Shown here piece after piece: positions 31,405 through 41,342 of a DNA stretch of 64,000 nt. The notes under the pieces are model-generated. The model searched no databases and was not told the DNA's origin. It was given only the letters and a program-made list of their open reading frames with translations. The first letter of the stretch is position 1; every line of letters starts with the position of its first letter. The stretch comes from Gibbsiella quercinecans (lineage in GTDB: Bacteria; Pseudomonadota; Gammaproteobacteria; Enterobacterales; Enterobacteriaceae). A program made the translations under genes and the position numbers. The stretch is taken from positions 3,782,001-3,846,000 of the forward strand of contig NZ_CP014136.1 in the NCBI RefSeq assembly GCF_002291425.1, written 5' to 3'.

Positions 31405-34400
31405 ATGAAAAGAACAACGCTGTCTTTGGCAATACTCAGGGTGCTGTACCTGGTCGGTAGCGCAGGGATCCTTGCGGGCGCCATGCCGGCCCAGGCGGCG
31501 GATGCGCCCAACCCGGTGATGAGGGCGCTGTTTGAGCAGGCGGAGTACTGGCACGCGCGGGCGCACGATGAATTAGCGAAAGACGCCTTGCAGAAAGTGC
31601 TGTTGGTCGATCCGAACAACAGCCGGGCGCTGTATCTGATGGCGCTGTATTCGCTGCAAAGCGGCAATACGGCGGCGGCGACCCAGTGGCGTGAGCGGTT
31701 GGCGAAGGTGTCGCCGCAAGATCCGTTGCTGATTGAACTGGGGAACGCCAAGACGCTGCGCGCGGTGCCGCCTTCGCAGCTTGCCTCGGCGCGCCAGATG
31801 GCGGCGCAGGGCAACATTACCGGCGCGCTGGCTGCTTACCGCGTGATTTTCAACGGCGATACCCCTTTGGACAGCCTGGCGACCGAATATTACCTCACCA
31901 TGGCGGGGGATAAAAAACTGTTGCCGCAGTCGATAGCCAGCCTGGAACAACGGGTTGCCCAGCGCCCGGGCGATGCCGAAGCGCGCCTGGCGTTGGGCAA
32001 GATCATGACCTATCAGGAAACCACGCGCCGCCAGGGGATTGCCTTGCTGAACGGCATGGCGGCCGACAGCCCCGAGGCCGATCGCGCTTTGCGCCAGGCA
32101 TTGCTGTGGCAGGCCCCACAGGAAAGCGATCGCGATGTCTATCAGGAGTACCAGGCGCGCCACCCGAATGATACGGCGGTGATGGGATATTTCCAGAAGA
32201 ACATCGGCGGCGCCGCCAAAAACCAGGGGTTCACGGCGCTAAACAGCGGCGATGTCAACGCAGCGAAAAGCCAGTTTAACAGCGTGCTGGCCGGCAACCC
32301 GAACGATCAGGATGCGCTGGCCGGCCTAGGGTATATCGCCCAGCGCAGCGGCGATTTTGCCCAGGCCGCCGACTACCTGTCACGTGCAGCTCAGCAGGGC
32401 GGCGCGAATAGCGAACAGCTGAAAAGCCAGGCGGAAGACGCCGCCTTCTATGCGCAGTTGGCTAACGCCAAAGCGAGCGCGGACCGCGGTAACTATGACG
32501 CCGCGCTGGCTGCCGTGACGCCGCTGGCGCAAGGCAGTGATGACAAGGGCGTGTCTGCCGCGCTGCTGCGTGCCGATATTCTGCGCAGCAAAGGGGATCT
32601 GGCCGCGGCTGAGCAGCAATACAGCGCGCTGGGCAGCAACCAGAATGCCCGCGCTGGGTTGTATTACGTGCTGCGCCAGCAGAACAAAACGGCGCAGGCC
32701 GATCAGGTGTTGCAAACGTTGCCGGCGGAATTGCGCAGCCGGTTGCAGGCGCCGCCGGTGGTGGATGCCATTGAACCGCTGCGCCGCCAGGCGGCCCAGG
32801 CGGTGGCTAATGGCGAGCCGCAGCGTGCCCTGAGCTTGCTGCAACAGGCGCAGGCGCGCCAGCCCGGCAACGTCTGGGTGCGGCTGGATATGGCGCGCAT
32901 CCTGCAACAACAGGGGCAAACCGCGCAGGCTCAGGCGCTGATGCTGCCGCTGGAACGCCCGGGAGCCGGCACTACCGATTTGTACGCCGCCGCGCTGTTT
33001 GCCTCGGAAAAACAAAATTGGCCTTATACCCGTGCGTTGATGGCGCGCATCCCATCGGGCAGCCAGACGGCGGCTATGCGTGAGCTGAACCAGCGTGCCA
33101 ATTTCAACCAGCAGATGGCCGCCGCCGATGCCTATCTGCAACAGGGCAACAGTGTTGCCGCCGCCAATACGCTGCGCGCGCTGGCGCAAAACCCACCGGC
33201 TGCGCCGGCCGATGTGGGCGCACTGGCGAAGAAACTGGCCGCGACCGGGCAACTGCCGCTGGCGGTGCAACTGGTGCGCCAGAGCATGCAGGCCGGGGTG
33301 AAAGGCAATGCCGGCGACTATGCCGATCAGGTCGCGGTGCTCAATGAAGCCGGCCTGAGCAATGAAGCGCTGGCCTTCTTACAGGATCCGCAGATTCAGT
33401 CTTCGACCTCCTCAACGGTGCTGGCGGATATCCGCAACGGCTTTGTGATCAACGAAGCCGATCGGCTGCGCGAGCAGGGCCAATATGCCGAAGCTTACGA
33501 TCGGCTGGTGGTGGCGCTACAGGCCGATCCGCAAAACCGCGATATGATGCTGGCAATGGCGCGCCTTTATCAGTCGGGCAAAATGAATCAACAGGCGAAT
33601 CAGGTCTATACCTACCTGATGAACAATGACACCCCGGGGCAGGATGCGCGTATGGGGGCGATCAATATCGCGTTGGCTGAAGGGGATACCCAGCGGGCGG
33701 ATACGCTGATGCAAGGGTTAACTGGCCCGCGCACGCCGGATCGTCTGCTACTGGCGGCCAGGGTGGCGGAAGCGAAGGGCGATCACCAGCAGGCGCAGGC
33801 GCTGTTGCGCTCCGCCAAAGGAAAAATGATTGGCCTGGATGGCGGGGAAGGCTCATTGCAAATTGCCGGCCTGCAGATGGCCGACAATCCGTTCGTCAAT
33901 CGCACAACGCGCGGCAACCGGCCGGCGACGCAGTCGGTTTACGGTACGGTAATGCCATGGCAGCAGTCCGATCAGCTTTCTTCCGGCGCGGCGGCATTGC
34001 AGGCCGGCAGCGTGCCTACCGCGGTGGCGCAGCGCAGTGCGACGGAGCAGCAGATCGACACCATGCTCGATCGCCTGCGGGACAAAACGGCCACGTGGGT
34101 ACAGGGCGATCTGTCGGTGCGTGGGCGCGATGGCGAAAGCGGCCTCAGCCAGTTGACGGAAGCCAAAGCACCGATGACCTTCTCGTTTGTGCCGTTCGAA
34201 ACCTCGCGCTTAAGCCTGACGGCGACGCCGGTTTCTCTGAATGCCGGCAACCCATCCGGCACCGGCAACACGCGTTTTGGGCAGGGGGCGCTTGCCCAGG
34301 CACAGTATGCAAAAGAAGATGCCGAAGGATATGCGAGCACGCTGGGGATTTCGGGGGATACGCTGTCGGCGTTGCAAACCGCAGCCACCAGAGCCTATAG

Positions 34401-35358
34401 CAGCAGTTGTAGCAGCAGTTCACAAACCGCATCAGACACGCAGTGCGATGCCTATAGCGCTATCAGCGGTATGGATCCAACCACCTATTCCGCACCTGAT
34501 GCCGGCGGGCAAAGCACTACCGGCGTTGAGCTGAACCTGGCGCTGTCCGGTGACAATTACCGGGCGGATATCGGCAGCACACCGCTGGGCCAGGATCTCA
34601 ACACGCTGGTGGGGGGCGTCCAGTGGTCGCCGAAGCTGACGGACTACACTACGCTGACCGCCACCGCCGAGCGGCGGATGGTTACCGACAGCTACCTGTC
34701 TTACGTGGGTACCAAAGATACCTACAGCGGCGATACCTGGGGCCAGGTTACCAAAAACGGCGGCAGCCTGAACCTGTCCTATGATGACGGCGACGCCGGG
34801 TTCTATGCCGGCGCCGGCTATTACAGCTATTTGGGCAACAACGTCGCCAGCAATAGCTCGGTCAATGCCAACGCCGGCCTGTATATTCGCCCATACCGCG
34901 AGGATGACCGCGAGCTGAAAACCGGCATTAACGTCGGTTACCTCAACTTCGATAAAAACCTCAGTTACTACAGCTACGGCCAGGGGGGCTATTTCAGCCC
35001 GCAGAACTACGTTAGCGTGTCGTTCCCGGTGGAATATACCCAGCAATACAGCAACTGGGATCTGAAGCTTAGCGGTGCGGTGGGTTACCAATCGTATACG
35101 CAGGACCGCAGCGCCTATTATCCGAACAACCCGGATATGCAGAGCGAGCTCGAAAATCTGGTGGCGGCCGGTTACGCCACCGAAGCCTACTACGCGGGCG
35201 CAACCCAGAACGGCATTGGCTGGAATCTGGGGGTTGGCGGCAATTATCATCTGAACAGGAACATGCGCATTGGCGGCCAGGTCAGCTACGATACCTTCGG
35301 CGACTACAATGAAAGCAAAGCGCAGGTTTACTTCCGCTATTTGATGGGCGACAACTGA
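31405..35358 (+). CDS. bcsC: Cellulose export outer-membrane protein BcsC
   Basis: 1317 residues: signal peptide (ends AMPAQA/ADAP), a long array of TPR-type helical repeats through the periplasm (about 30-850), a Ser/Thr-rich linker with a Cys pair near 1010-1030 (SSSCSSSSQTASDTQC), and a C-terminal BCSC_C beta-barrel (about 1050-1317, rich in alternating aromatic strands, ending QVYFRYLMGDN). It is the outer-membrane exit channel for cellulose. Located between bcsB and bcsD. Confidence 0.95.
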   Translation: MKRTTLSLAILRVLYLVGSAGILAGAMPAQAADAPNPVMRALFEQAEYWHARAHDELAKDALQKVLLVDPNNSRALYLMALYSLQSGNTAAATQWRERLAKVSPQDPLLIELGNAKTLRAVPPSQLASARQMAAQGNITGALAAYRVIFNGDTPLDSLATEYYLTMAGDKKLLPQSIASLEQRVAQRPGDAEARLALGKIMTYQETTRRQGIALLNGMAADSPEADRALRQALLWQAPQESDRDVYQEYQARHPNDTAVMGYFQKNIGGAAKNQGFTALNSGDVNAAKSQFNSVLAGNPNDQDALAGLGYIAQRSGDFAQAADYLSRAAQQGGANSEQLKSQAEDAAFYAQLANAKASADRGNYDAALAAVTPLAQGSDDKGVSAALLRADILRSKGDLAAAEQQYSALGSNQNARAGLYYVLRQQNKTAQADQVLQTLPAELRSRLQAPPVVDAIEPLRRQAAQAVANGEPQRALSLLQQAQARQPGNVWVRLDMARILQQQGQTAQAQALMLPLERPGAGTTDLYAAALFASEKQNWPYTRALMARIPSGSQTAAMRELNQRANFNQQMAAADAYLQQGNSVAAANTLRALAQNPPAAPADVGALAKKLAATGQLPLAVQLVRQSMQAGVKGNAGDYADQVAVLNEAGLSNEALAFLQDPQIQSSTSSTVLADIRNGFVINEADRLREQGQYAEAYDRLVVALQADPQNRDMMLAMARLYQSGKMNQQANQVYTYLMNNDTPGQDARMGAINIALAEGDTQRADTLMQGLTGPRTPDRLLLAARVAEAKGDHQQAQALLRSAKGKMIGLDGGEGSLQIAGLQMADNPFVNRTTRGNRPATQSVYGTVMPWQQSDQLSSGAAALQAGSVPTAVAQRSATEQQIDTMLDRLRDKTATWVQGDLSVRGRDGESGLSQLTEAKAPMTFSFVPFETSRLSLTATPVSLNAGNPSGTGNTRFGQGALAQAQYAKEDAEGYASTLGISGDTLSALQTAATRAYSSSCSSSSQTASDTQCDAYSAISGMDPTTYSAPDAGGQSTTGVELNLALSGDNYRADIGSTPLGQDLNTLVGGVQWSPKLTDYTTLTATAERRMVTDSYLSYVGTKDTYSGDTWGQVTKNGGSLNLSYDDGDAGFYAGAGYYSYLGNNVASNSSVNANAGLYIRPYREDDRELKTGINVGYLNFDKNLSYYSYGQGGYFSPQNYVSVSFPVEYTQQYSNWDLKLSGAVGYQSYTQDRSAYYPNNPDMQSELENLVAAGYATEAYYAGATQNGIGWNLGVGGNYHLNRNMRIGGQVSYDTFGDYNESKAQVYFRYLMGDN

Positions 35359-35373
35359 TTGCTGGTGGGGAAT

Positions 35374-35856
35374 ATGCAAGAACACCGTTATACACAGCTC
35401 GAACAGGAATATTATCGCCATCGTCAGCAGGCCGTCTCCGGTTGGCAAGTCCTTACCCAGGCCTTGTTTTCCGGTATTCTGTCCTCTTCGGATGATGAAG
35501 ACGGCCGGCGCTTTCTCAACCTGGTCGGCAAGAATTTGGCCGGCCAGCACCCGCTGCCGTTTTCGCGTTCGCTGGGGGAATTGGAAGACAATATGAATGC
35601 CATCCTCGGCCGCTTTGACTGGGGCGTGTTAACCATCGAAGCCAGCCAGCAACAGCTCACGCTGGTGCACCTGGCGTGGCCGCCTTCCCCCCAGGGGCAG
35701 GACGATGAGTTGTGGCGCGTGGCGTTGATCTCACTGCTTGAAGGCATGTACGCTGAATGGCTGCTGTCCCAGGGCGGGCACCCCACGGTGCCGCTGCGCT
35801 GGGTGAATAATTCGGCGGAAGGCGCGTTTATCTTCCGTTACCAAAATGGATTGTAA
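35374..35856 (+). CDS. bcsD: Cellulose synthase subunit D (BcsD)
   Basis: 160 residues from the ATG at 35374, with GGTGGGG just upstream; a TTG at 35359 could add five residues but is less likely. The sequence (begins MQEHRYTQLEQEYYRHRQQA; contains SLLEGMYAEWLLSQGG) fits BcsD, a periplasmic or cytoskeletal ring protein that organises strands in crystalline cellulose producers. Its presence marks a type I bcs operon, not the E. coli type II with bcsEFG. 15 bp after bcsC; 3 bp before bcsZ. Confidence 0.87.
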   Translation: MQEHRYTQLEQEYYRHRQQAVSGWQVLTQALFSGILSSSDDEDGRRFLNLVGKNLAGQHPLPFSRSLGELEDNMNAILGRFDWGVLTIEASQQQLTLVHLAWPPSPQGQDDELWRVALISLLEGMYAEWLLSQGGHPTVPLRWVNNSAEGAFIFRYQNGL

Positions 35857-35859
35857 GGA

Positions 35860-36867
35860 ATGTTTATGCGGTCGATAAGGGCTATCAGTCTGTTGGTGCT
35901 GGCGCTGTTTTCCACAGCGGCGCTGGCCCAAGGCAACGGTTGGTCAACCTACAAACAGCGTTTCCTAATGGCTGATGGACGTATCGTTGATACGGCGAAT
36001 AAAAACGTCAGCCATACCGAAGGGCAGGGGTTCAGCATGTTGCTGGCGGTGTTCAATAACGATCGGCAAACCTTTGATAAACTGTGGCAGTGGTCAAACG
36101 CCAACCTGTTTCGCAGCGACGTAGGGATGTATTCCTGGCGTTATGATCCCAACAGCGTGCCCAAGGTGGCGGATAAGAATACCGCTTCCGACGGTGATAC
36201 GCTGATGGCATGGGCGCTGCTGCTGGCCGGCGACAAATGGCATGATACCCGCTATACCCAGGCTTCCGAGAAGCTGCAGGCGGCGCTGATCAAACATACG
36301 GTAATAAAATACGCCGGTTATACCGTGATGCTGCCTGGGTTAAGTGGTTTTAACCAAACCACGTCGATTACCGTTAACCCTTCCTACTTCCTTTTCCCTG
36401 CGTGGCAGGCGTTTTATCAACACAGCCATTTGAAGGTGTGGAAGGATCTGGACACCAGCGCGCTGGCGATGCTTGGGAAAATGACGTTTGGCCAATACCG
36501 GTTGCCTTCCGATTGGGTCACGCTCAATGCCGACGGCACACTGGCGCCCGCCAGCAAGTGGCCGGCGCTGTTCAGTTACGATGCTATTCGCATCCCACTT
36601 TATCTGCGCTGGGCGCACCCTGGGCAAGCGGCGCTGGCGCCCTATATTCAGTTCTGGCAGCAAACCCCGCGTAATGCCACCCCGGCCTGGGTTAACGTGT
36701 TGAGTGGCGCCAAGGCCAATTACATGATGTCGCCGGGCCAACTGGCGATTCGCGATTTCACCATGGCAAATACCGGCGCCATCAGCGATCAACTCTCCCA
36801 GGGGGATGATTACTACTCCTCCAGCCTGCAACTGCTGGCCTGGTGGGCCGCCAACGGCGCCCATTAA
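35860..36867 (+). CDS. bcsZ: Periplasmic endo-1,4-beta-glucanase BcsZ (GH8)
   Basis: 335 residues (or 333 from an ATG at 35866) with a signal peptide ending ALAQG. GH8 signatures are present: SHTEGQGFSMLLAVFNND, with the acidic Glu, and ASDGDTLMAWALLLA, with the general-base Asp region; GMYSWRYDPNSVP lies between them. BcsZ trims cellulose during secretion. Last gene of bcsO-Q-A-B-C-D-Z; a weak hairpin (CCAGGCCG/CGGCCTGG at 36875-36902) may end transcription. Confidence 0.94.
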   Translation: MFMRSIRAISLLVLALFSTAALAQGNGWSTYKQRFLMADGRIVDTANKNVSHTEGQGFSMLLAVFNNDRQTFDKLWQWSNANLFRSDVGMYSWRYDPNSVPKVADKNTASDGDTLMAWALLLAGDKWHDTRYTQASEKLQAALIKHTVIKYAGYTVMLPGLSGFNQTTSITVNPSYFLFPAWQAFYQHSHLKVWKDLDTSALAMLGKMTFGQYRLPSDWVTLNADGTLAPASKWPALFSYDAIRIPLYLRWAHPGQAALAPYIQFWQQTPRNATPAWVNVLSGAKANYMMSPGQLAIRDFTMANTGAISDQLSQGDDYYSSSLQLLAWWAANGAH

Positions 36868-37251
36868 GCGCGCGCCAGGCCGTGCGCTGACCGGCGGCCT
36901 GGTCCTTTCCCTCACTCTGCCAGCAATCAAATCGATTTGCCCCGCCAGCATGGCCCTGCCGCTGTCAATGCATTGCCTTGGCTGGCTAGACTTCATCGGT
37001 TAGCCTATCGACGCCTTCAATTATGCATAAAAAGTATTGTTAAACTTCATTGATGCGGTTTATTAATAATAAAAAAGCATAATTTTATAAAAAAATGTGC
37101 CTGTACATGGTGAATGAATTACCGCATGATTTTGCAACACATAGCGCGTTTTTTTATTTTTTTTATATACAAATCATAGCGATATTTAACCTGTGCCAGG
37201 CTGGCGATGGCACCGGTAACCACGGCGTTGCAGCAAAATCGAGGGGAAATC
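36868..37251. other. Intergenic region between bcsZ and tctC
   Basis: 384 bp with a weak hairpin at 36875-36902 and then an AT-rich stretch (37010-37180, poly-A and poly-T runs) that probably contains the tctCBA promoter. I see no convincing gene or RNA in it, and no clear -35/-10 pair that I would defend. Confidence 0.4.
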
Positions 37252-38226
37252 ATGAAGAAGTTATGCTCTGGCTTATACGGCTTAATGGCAGGTGCTGCCA
37301 TGTTCCACGCGAGTTTTGCTGCGGCGGATGCCAGCTACCCTGATAAACCGATCCAGATGATTGTCGCCTTTGCGCCGGGCGGCGGCACCGACATCGCGGC
37401 GCGCACCATTGCGCATTACCTGGAAAAACACCTGGCGGACGGCGCGCGCGTGGCGGTGATCAACAAACCCGGCGCGGGCGGCGAAATCGGCTGGACAGCG
37501 CTGGCGCGCAGCAAGCCGGATGGCTACACCATCGGTATGATCAACCCGCCAGCCACCAATTCACTGGTGGTGGAGGGGAAAGCCAAATACACCATGGATG
37601 ATTTCCAGCCGATCGCCAATATTGTTTACGATCCGGCCATTCTGGTGGTGAATAGCAAGAGCCCGTATCAAACGCTGCAGCAGTTTATCGACGCCGGCAA
37701 GCAAGCGCCCGGCAAGCTGGTGATCGGCACGTCTGGCGCGGCCGGCTCTTCTGAACATGTGGCGTTGCTCAACCTTAACCGCCTGGCGGGCGTTGAATTG
37801 AAAGCCGCGTTCTTCGGCAGCACCGCGCCGGTAAAACAGGCGGTGTTGGGGAACCATGTGCCGGCGGCGACCATGAACCTGAGCGAAGCGCTGCAACTGG
37901 CGCGTGAAGGGCAGATACGTATCCTCGGCGTGATGGCCGAACAGCGCTCGGACTATGTGAAAGATGTGCCTACTTTCCGTGAGCAGCATATCGATCTGAT
38001 CGCCGGCGCCTCTCGGGGAATCGCTACGCCGAAGGGCACACCGCCGGCGATTGTCGCCAGGTTGGAAAAAGCGCTGCACGATGTGGTTAACGATCCGGAC
38101 TACCTGGCGGCCGCGCAAAAAGCCGAAATGCCGCTGAACTACCTGGATGCCAAAAGCTACAGCGCGTTAATCGCCCGTATTAACACTGACCTGGCCGAAA
38201 CCTGGAAAATCACGCCATGGCGTTAA
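37252..38226 (+). CDS. Tripartite tricarboxylate transporter substrate-binding protein TctC-like
   Basis: 324 residues from the ATG at 37252 (GAGGGGAA ribosome site); an earlier in-frame start at 37207 is not needed. Signal peptide MKKLCSGLYGLMAGAAMFHA and so on; then the TctC core PIQMIVAFAPGGGTDIAART, IINKPGAGG-type motif and PFRELQHID-like tail. The Bug/TctC family binds carboxylates or varied organic acids in the periplasm. First gene of tctC-tctB-tctA; overlaps the tctB start by 10 nt. Confidence 0.9.
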   Translation: MKKLCSGLYGLMAGAAMFHASFAAADASYPDKPIQMIVAFAPGGGTDIAARTIAHYLEKHLADGARVAVINKPGAGGEIGWTALARSKPDGYTIGMINPPATNSLVVEGKAKYTMDDFQPIANIVYDPAILVVNSKSPYQTLQQFIDAGKQAPGKLVIGTSGAAGSSEHVALLNLNRLAGVELKAAFFGSTAPVKQAVLGNHVPAATMNLSEALQLAREGQIRILGVMAEQRSDYVKDVPTFREQHIDLIAGASRGIATPKGTPPAIVARLEKALHDVVNDPDYLAAAQKAEMPLNYLDAKSYSALIARINTDLAETWKITPWR

Positions 38227-38699
38227 GTTTTAACCCCCGCAAGGCTCGGGTTGAGTTGCTGTTCGCCATCCTCTGGGTGGCGTTAGCCATTTGGCTGTAT
38301 GTTGAGGCCGGCCATTTCAGCGCGGCCAGTGCCACTTTCCCACGCGCGCTGGCGGTGCTGCTTGGTATTTGCGGCGTGGTGCTCAGCGTTAAATCTTTCC
38401 TGGCGCTGCGCCGTTTGCCCGCCGCGCAGGCGGCACGCTTGTTTCAGGCGCCGGGCCGCGTGCTGATGGGCTTTGTGCTGGTGTTCCTCTATCTGTTGCT
38501 GATGGACTGGGTGGGGTATATCGCCGCCAGCCTGCTGTTTGGCCTGGTGCTGCCGTTGCTGGCCGGTTATCGCGACTGGAAACAACTGCTGTGGGTGATC
38601 GGCGGCACCATCGTGTTTATCTGGCTGGTGTTTAACGTGCTGCTGGAGCGCCCGTTGCCGCAGGGCATTGTGGCGTCGTTCCTGGGGGGCCTATTGTGA
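38217..38699 (+). CDS. Tripartite tricarboxylate transporter small subunit TctB-like
   Basis: 160 residues with four hydrophobic segments (for example VELLFAILWVALAIWLYVEA and VLMGFVLVFLYLLLMDWVGY), the size and pattern of TctB. It overlaps tctC at the start and tctA at the end (4 nt), which is usual for this operon type. Confidence 0.86.
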   Translation: MALSFNPRKARVELLFAILWVALAIWLYVEAGHFSAASATFPRALAVLLGICGVVLSVKSFLALRRLPAAQAARLFQAPGRVLMGFVLVFLYLLLMDWVGYIAASLLFGLVLPLLAGYRDWKQLLWVIGGTIVFIWLVFNVLLERPLPQGIVASFLGGLL

Positions 38700-40180
38700 T
38701 CGATGCGCTGATTAACGCCTTGCCACTCGTGCTGGCCCCGATGAACCTGCTGGCGGTGCTGCTGGGCACGGTGGCCGGCCTGGTGGTTGGGGCGTTGCCC
38801 GGCCTGACCGTGACGACCGGTATTGCGGTGCTGATCCCGCTCACCTTTGGCATTGAGCCGCTGTTTGCGCTTGGCATGATGGCGGGGATGTACAACGGCG
38901 GCAGCTACGGCGGCGCCATACCGGCGATTTTGTTGCGTATCCCCGGCACGCCGGCATCCGTCGCCACCACGCTGGATGGCTACGCGCTGACCCAGCAGGG
39001 CAAGGCGGCCTATGCGCTGCAGGTAGCGGTAGTCTCCGGCGTGGTGGGCAGTGTGCTTTCGGCGATTTCACTGATCTTATTTGCGCCGGGGCTGGCGAAG
39101 GTCAGCCTGGTATTTGGCCCGGCGGAGTATTTCTGGGTGTCGATCCTTGGCCTGGCGACCGTCACCTCGCTATTGGGCAACGATTTCCTGAAAGGGCTGA
39201 TTGCCGCGATTATCGGGCTGGTGATTGGCACCATCGGGCAGGATATCTCCACCGGTGACGAGCGCTACACGTTTGGCAGATTGGAACTGGCGGAAGGGCT
39301 GGATCTGGTGGTGCTGCTGACGGCGCTGTTCGCTTTCCCGCCGGTGATCCACATGCTGGAGAAGGTAACGCTGAAAGGCATGTCTTCGCACCTGCTGCAT
39401 CTGCGCAAACAGGGCTCGGTGCTGGCGAAGTGGCGTGAGTTTCTGCCGGTGTGGCTGCGCAGCTCGGTGATTGGCATCATCATCGGTATCTTGCCCGGCG
39501 CGGGCGGCAGCATGTCTTGCTATCTGGCGTATAACGATGCCAAGCGCCGCGATAAAGACCCGGAAAGCTTTGGCTATGGCAACCCGCGCGGCGTTGCGGC
39601 ATCGGAAGCGGGCAACGGCGCGGATAACGCCTCTTCACTGATCCCGGCGCTGACGCTGGGCATTCCCGGTTCCGGGGTGGCGGCGGTGATCCTTGGCGGC
39701 CTACTGGTGCAGGGGCTGCGCCCTGGCCCGCAGTTGTTTCAGGATCACCCCGACGTGGTCTACGGTTTTATGCTGCAAATGCTGATTTCTGCCCTGATGT
39801 TGGTGCTGGTGGGCGGGTTGACCGCCACGCGTATTTTTGGCCAGGCGCTGCGCCTGCCGACCGTGTTGTTGGCACCGGTGATCATGCTGTTTATCACCGT
39901 GGGGGTCTATGCGGTCAATAACGCCGAGTTTGATCTGTGGTTGTTCTTCGGCATTGGCATTGTGGCGTATTTCCTTGAGAAATTGGGCTATCCCAGCGCA
40001 CCGATTATTCTGGGGGTGATGCTTGGGCCGATTGCCGAAACCCAGTTGAACCTGGCGCTGACCATTTCAGGCGGCGATCCTGTGGCGTTGGTCAATACGC
40101 CGCTTTCCTGGCTGCTGATCGCGCTTTCGGTGTTTATCCTGCTGACGCCTGGCTGGCGTTACCTGCGCAACCGCCGCTGA
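38696..40180 (+). CDS. Tripartite tricarboxylate transporter large subunit TctA-like
   Basis: 494 residues from a GTG at 38696 overlapping the tctB stop. It has the TctA signature GALPGLTVTTGIAVLIPLTF and GGSYGGAIPAILLRIPGTP near the N-terminus and a repeated half motif GILPGAGGSMSCYLAYNDAK, within about 12 membrane helices. It forms the channel for the carboxylate bound by the TctC-like protein. No TctDE two-component genes are nearby, so regulation differs from the Salmonella prototype. Confidence 0.92.
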   Translation: MIDALINALPLVLAPMNLLAVLLGTVAGLVVGALPGLTVTTGIAVLIPLTFGIEPLFALGMMAGMYNGGSYGGAIPAILLRIPGTPASVATTLDGYALTQQGKAAYALQVAVVSGVVGSVLSAISLILFAPGLAKVSLVFGPAEYFWVSILGLATVTSLLGNDFLKGLIAAIIGLVIGTIGQDISTGDERYTFGRLELAEGLDLVVLLTALFAFPPVIHMLEKVTLKGMSSHLLHLRKQGSVLAKWREFLPVWLRSSVIGIIIGILPGAGGSMSCYLAYNDAKRRDKDPESFGYGNPRGVAASEAGNGADNASSLIPALTLGIPGSGVAAVILGGLLVQGLRPGPQLFQDHPDVVYGFMLQMLISALMLVLVGGLTATRIFGQALRLPTVLLAPVIMLFITVGVYAVNNAEFDLWLFFGIGIVAYFLEKLGYPSAPIILGVMLGPIAETQLNLALTISGGDPVALVNTPLSWLLIALSVFILLTPGWRYLRNRR

Positions 40181-40202
40181 GCCGGCGTGCAACGGCACAG
40201 CC

Positions 40203-40240
40203 AAAAGCGCAACCGCCATTCCGGCCGTTGCGCTTTTTTT
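40203..40240 (+). terminator. Rho-independent terminator of tctCBA
   Basis: AAAAGCGCAAC (40203-40213) and GTTGCGCTTTT (40227-40237) form an 11-bp perfect stem with a T-run after it. It lies 23 bp after the tctA stop, before the convergent CMD gene, and its A-rich left arm would allow function on the minus strand too. Confidence 0.9.
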
Positions 40241-40267
40241 ATCACTGATGCGGAAATAAAACGGCGC

Positions 40268-40843
40268 CTACCTGGGCGTGGCGTGGCCCAGCGTATGCAT
40301 CAAACGGTTGGCCCAGCCGAAAATGGCGGCGGCGTGGATCAGATCGACGATTTCCGCTTTGCTCAGGCCGGCGGCCAACAACGGCTGCAGCTGTTCGGCG
40401 GTAACTGCATCGGCACTTTGCGAAAGTGCGCGGCAGAAATCGATAATTGCCTGCTGACGCGGAGCAAAACGGGCGCTAAAGCCTTGGGTATATAAGGCGT
40501 TGATCACATCCTGCCGGCCGGAAAGCTCCAGATAGCGGCGGGCATGCACGGATGCGCAGTAGACGCAGCCGTTAACGCCAGAGGCCACCAACGCGCCCAG
40601 TTCCCGCTCATCGCGGCCCAGGCCGCCACGGCAGTACATGATGGCGTTAAACAGGCGGGTACGCGCCAGGTAGGATTCCGGATCGTGCGCCAGGGTGCGC
40701 ACGTAGGGCGAGATTTTAGTATTGGACGGCGTGACCTGCATCGCCGCCAACTGTTCCGGCGTGGCTTCCGCGACGTCAACCGGCGTGATCCAGGGCGCCC
40801 AGTGCTGGGCTTTCACCGTGACTTTTACGGCCTTGTTCGCCAT
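40268..40843 (-). CDS. CMD/AhpD-like peroxidase-related protein
   Basis: 191 residues of the carboxymuconolactone decarboxylase superfamily. The AhpD-type redox motif is clear in GCVYCASVHARRY (CxxC followed by His). It resembles the Avi_7169-type alkylhydroperoxidase-domain group that pairs with a second CMD protein, as here. Only 1 bp separates it from that upstream gene. It likely reduces peroxides or acts on an intermediate of the neighbouring flavin enzyme. Confidence 0.78.
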   Translation of the reverse strand: MANKAVKVTVKAQHWAPWITPVDVAEATPEQLAAMQVTPSNTKISPYVRTLAHDPESYLARTRLFNAIMYCRGGLGRDERELGALVASGVNGCVYCASVHARRYLELSGRQDVINALYTQGFSARFAPRQQAIIDFCRALSQSADAVTAEQLQPLLAAGLSKAEIVDLIHAAAIFGWANRLMHTLGHATPR

Positions 40844-40844
40844 A

Positions 40845-41342
40845 TTACAGCGCCCCCAGCAACTGTAGGCCCGCCATCACGCGGGATTCGAAATTAACAA
40901 AGGCTATCAGCTCCGTTAGCGCGACAATCTGCGGCGCGCTCAGGCCGGCTTCGGCCAGCGCGTGAATGTGTTGCTCGGTGCTGTGCCTGGGCTGCAGGGT
41001 AACGTGATCGCTATGGCGCACGATGGCCGCCAGCCAGGTGTCTTCTGCCGACGGCGAGCCGCCGTTGGCGATCGCTTGATAGGCGTCGCCCTGGGCGAGC
41101 GTGTGGTAAAACGCCGCCTGCGCCGGGTTACCGCTTAGCCGGGCTATGCGTTGCGCCAGCGCGATGCGCAGTGCGCTGGGGAGCCCTTGATCGTTCTTGG
41201 GCCACAGCACAGTAGCGCGGCAGGCTTCGACGCCATCGACAAACTCCGGGCGGGCGCGGCGTATTGCATGCAGTGCAGAGCCGGGCGCAATGCCGGCCAC
41301 GGCATCCACCACGTTGAGTGGGGCTTCACCCTGATTATTCAT
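40845..41342 (-). CDS. CMD-domain protein without the AhpD cysteine pair
   Basis: 165 residues from the ATG at 41342 (MNNQGEAPLNVVDAVAGIAP); a start at 41363 lies inside the upstream gene and adds seven residues. It shows the helical CMD pattern (YHTLAQGDAYQAIA, AEAGLSAPQIVALTELIAFV) but has only isolated Cys, so redox activity is doubtful; it may be a structural partner, as in Avi_7170-type proteins. Middle gene of FMO-CMD-CMD, overlapping the FMO stop by 8 nt. Confidence 0.7.
   Translation of the reverse strand: MNNQGEAPLNVVDAVAGIAPGSALHAIRRARPEFVDGVEACRATVLWPKNDQGLPSALRIALAQRIARLSGNPAQAAFYHTLAQGDAYQAIANGGSPSAEDTWLAAIVRHSDHVTLQPRHSTEQHIHALAEAGLSAPQIVALTELIAFVNFESRVMAGLQLLGAL

Noticed and set aside
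34432-35550. Long minus-strand ORF opposite bcsC and bcsD (372 codons)
   Set aside because: Shadow of the bcs genes in GC-rich codon use; the plus-strand proteins are clearly real.
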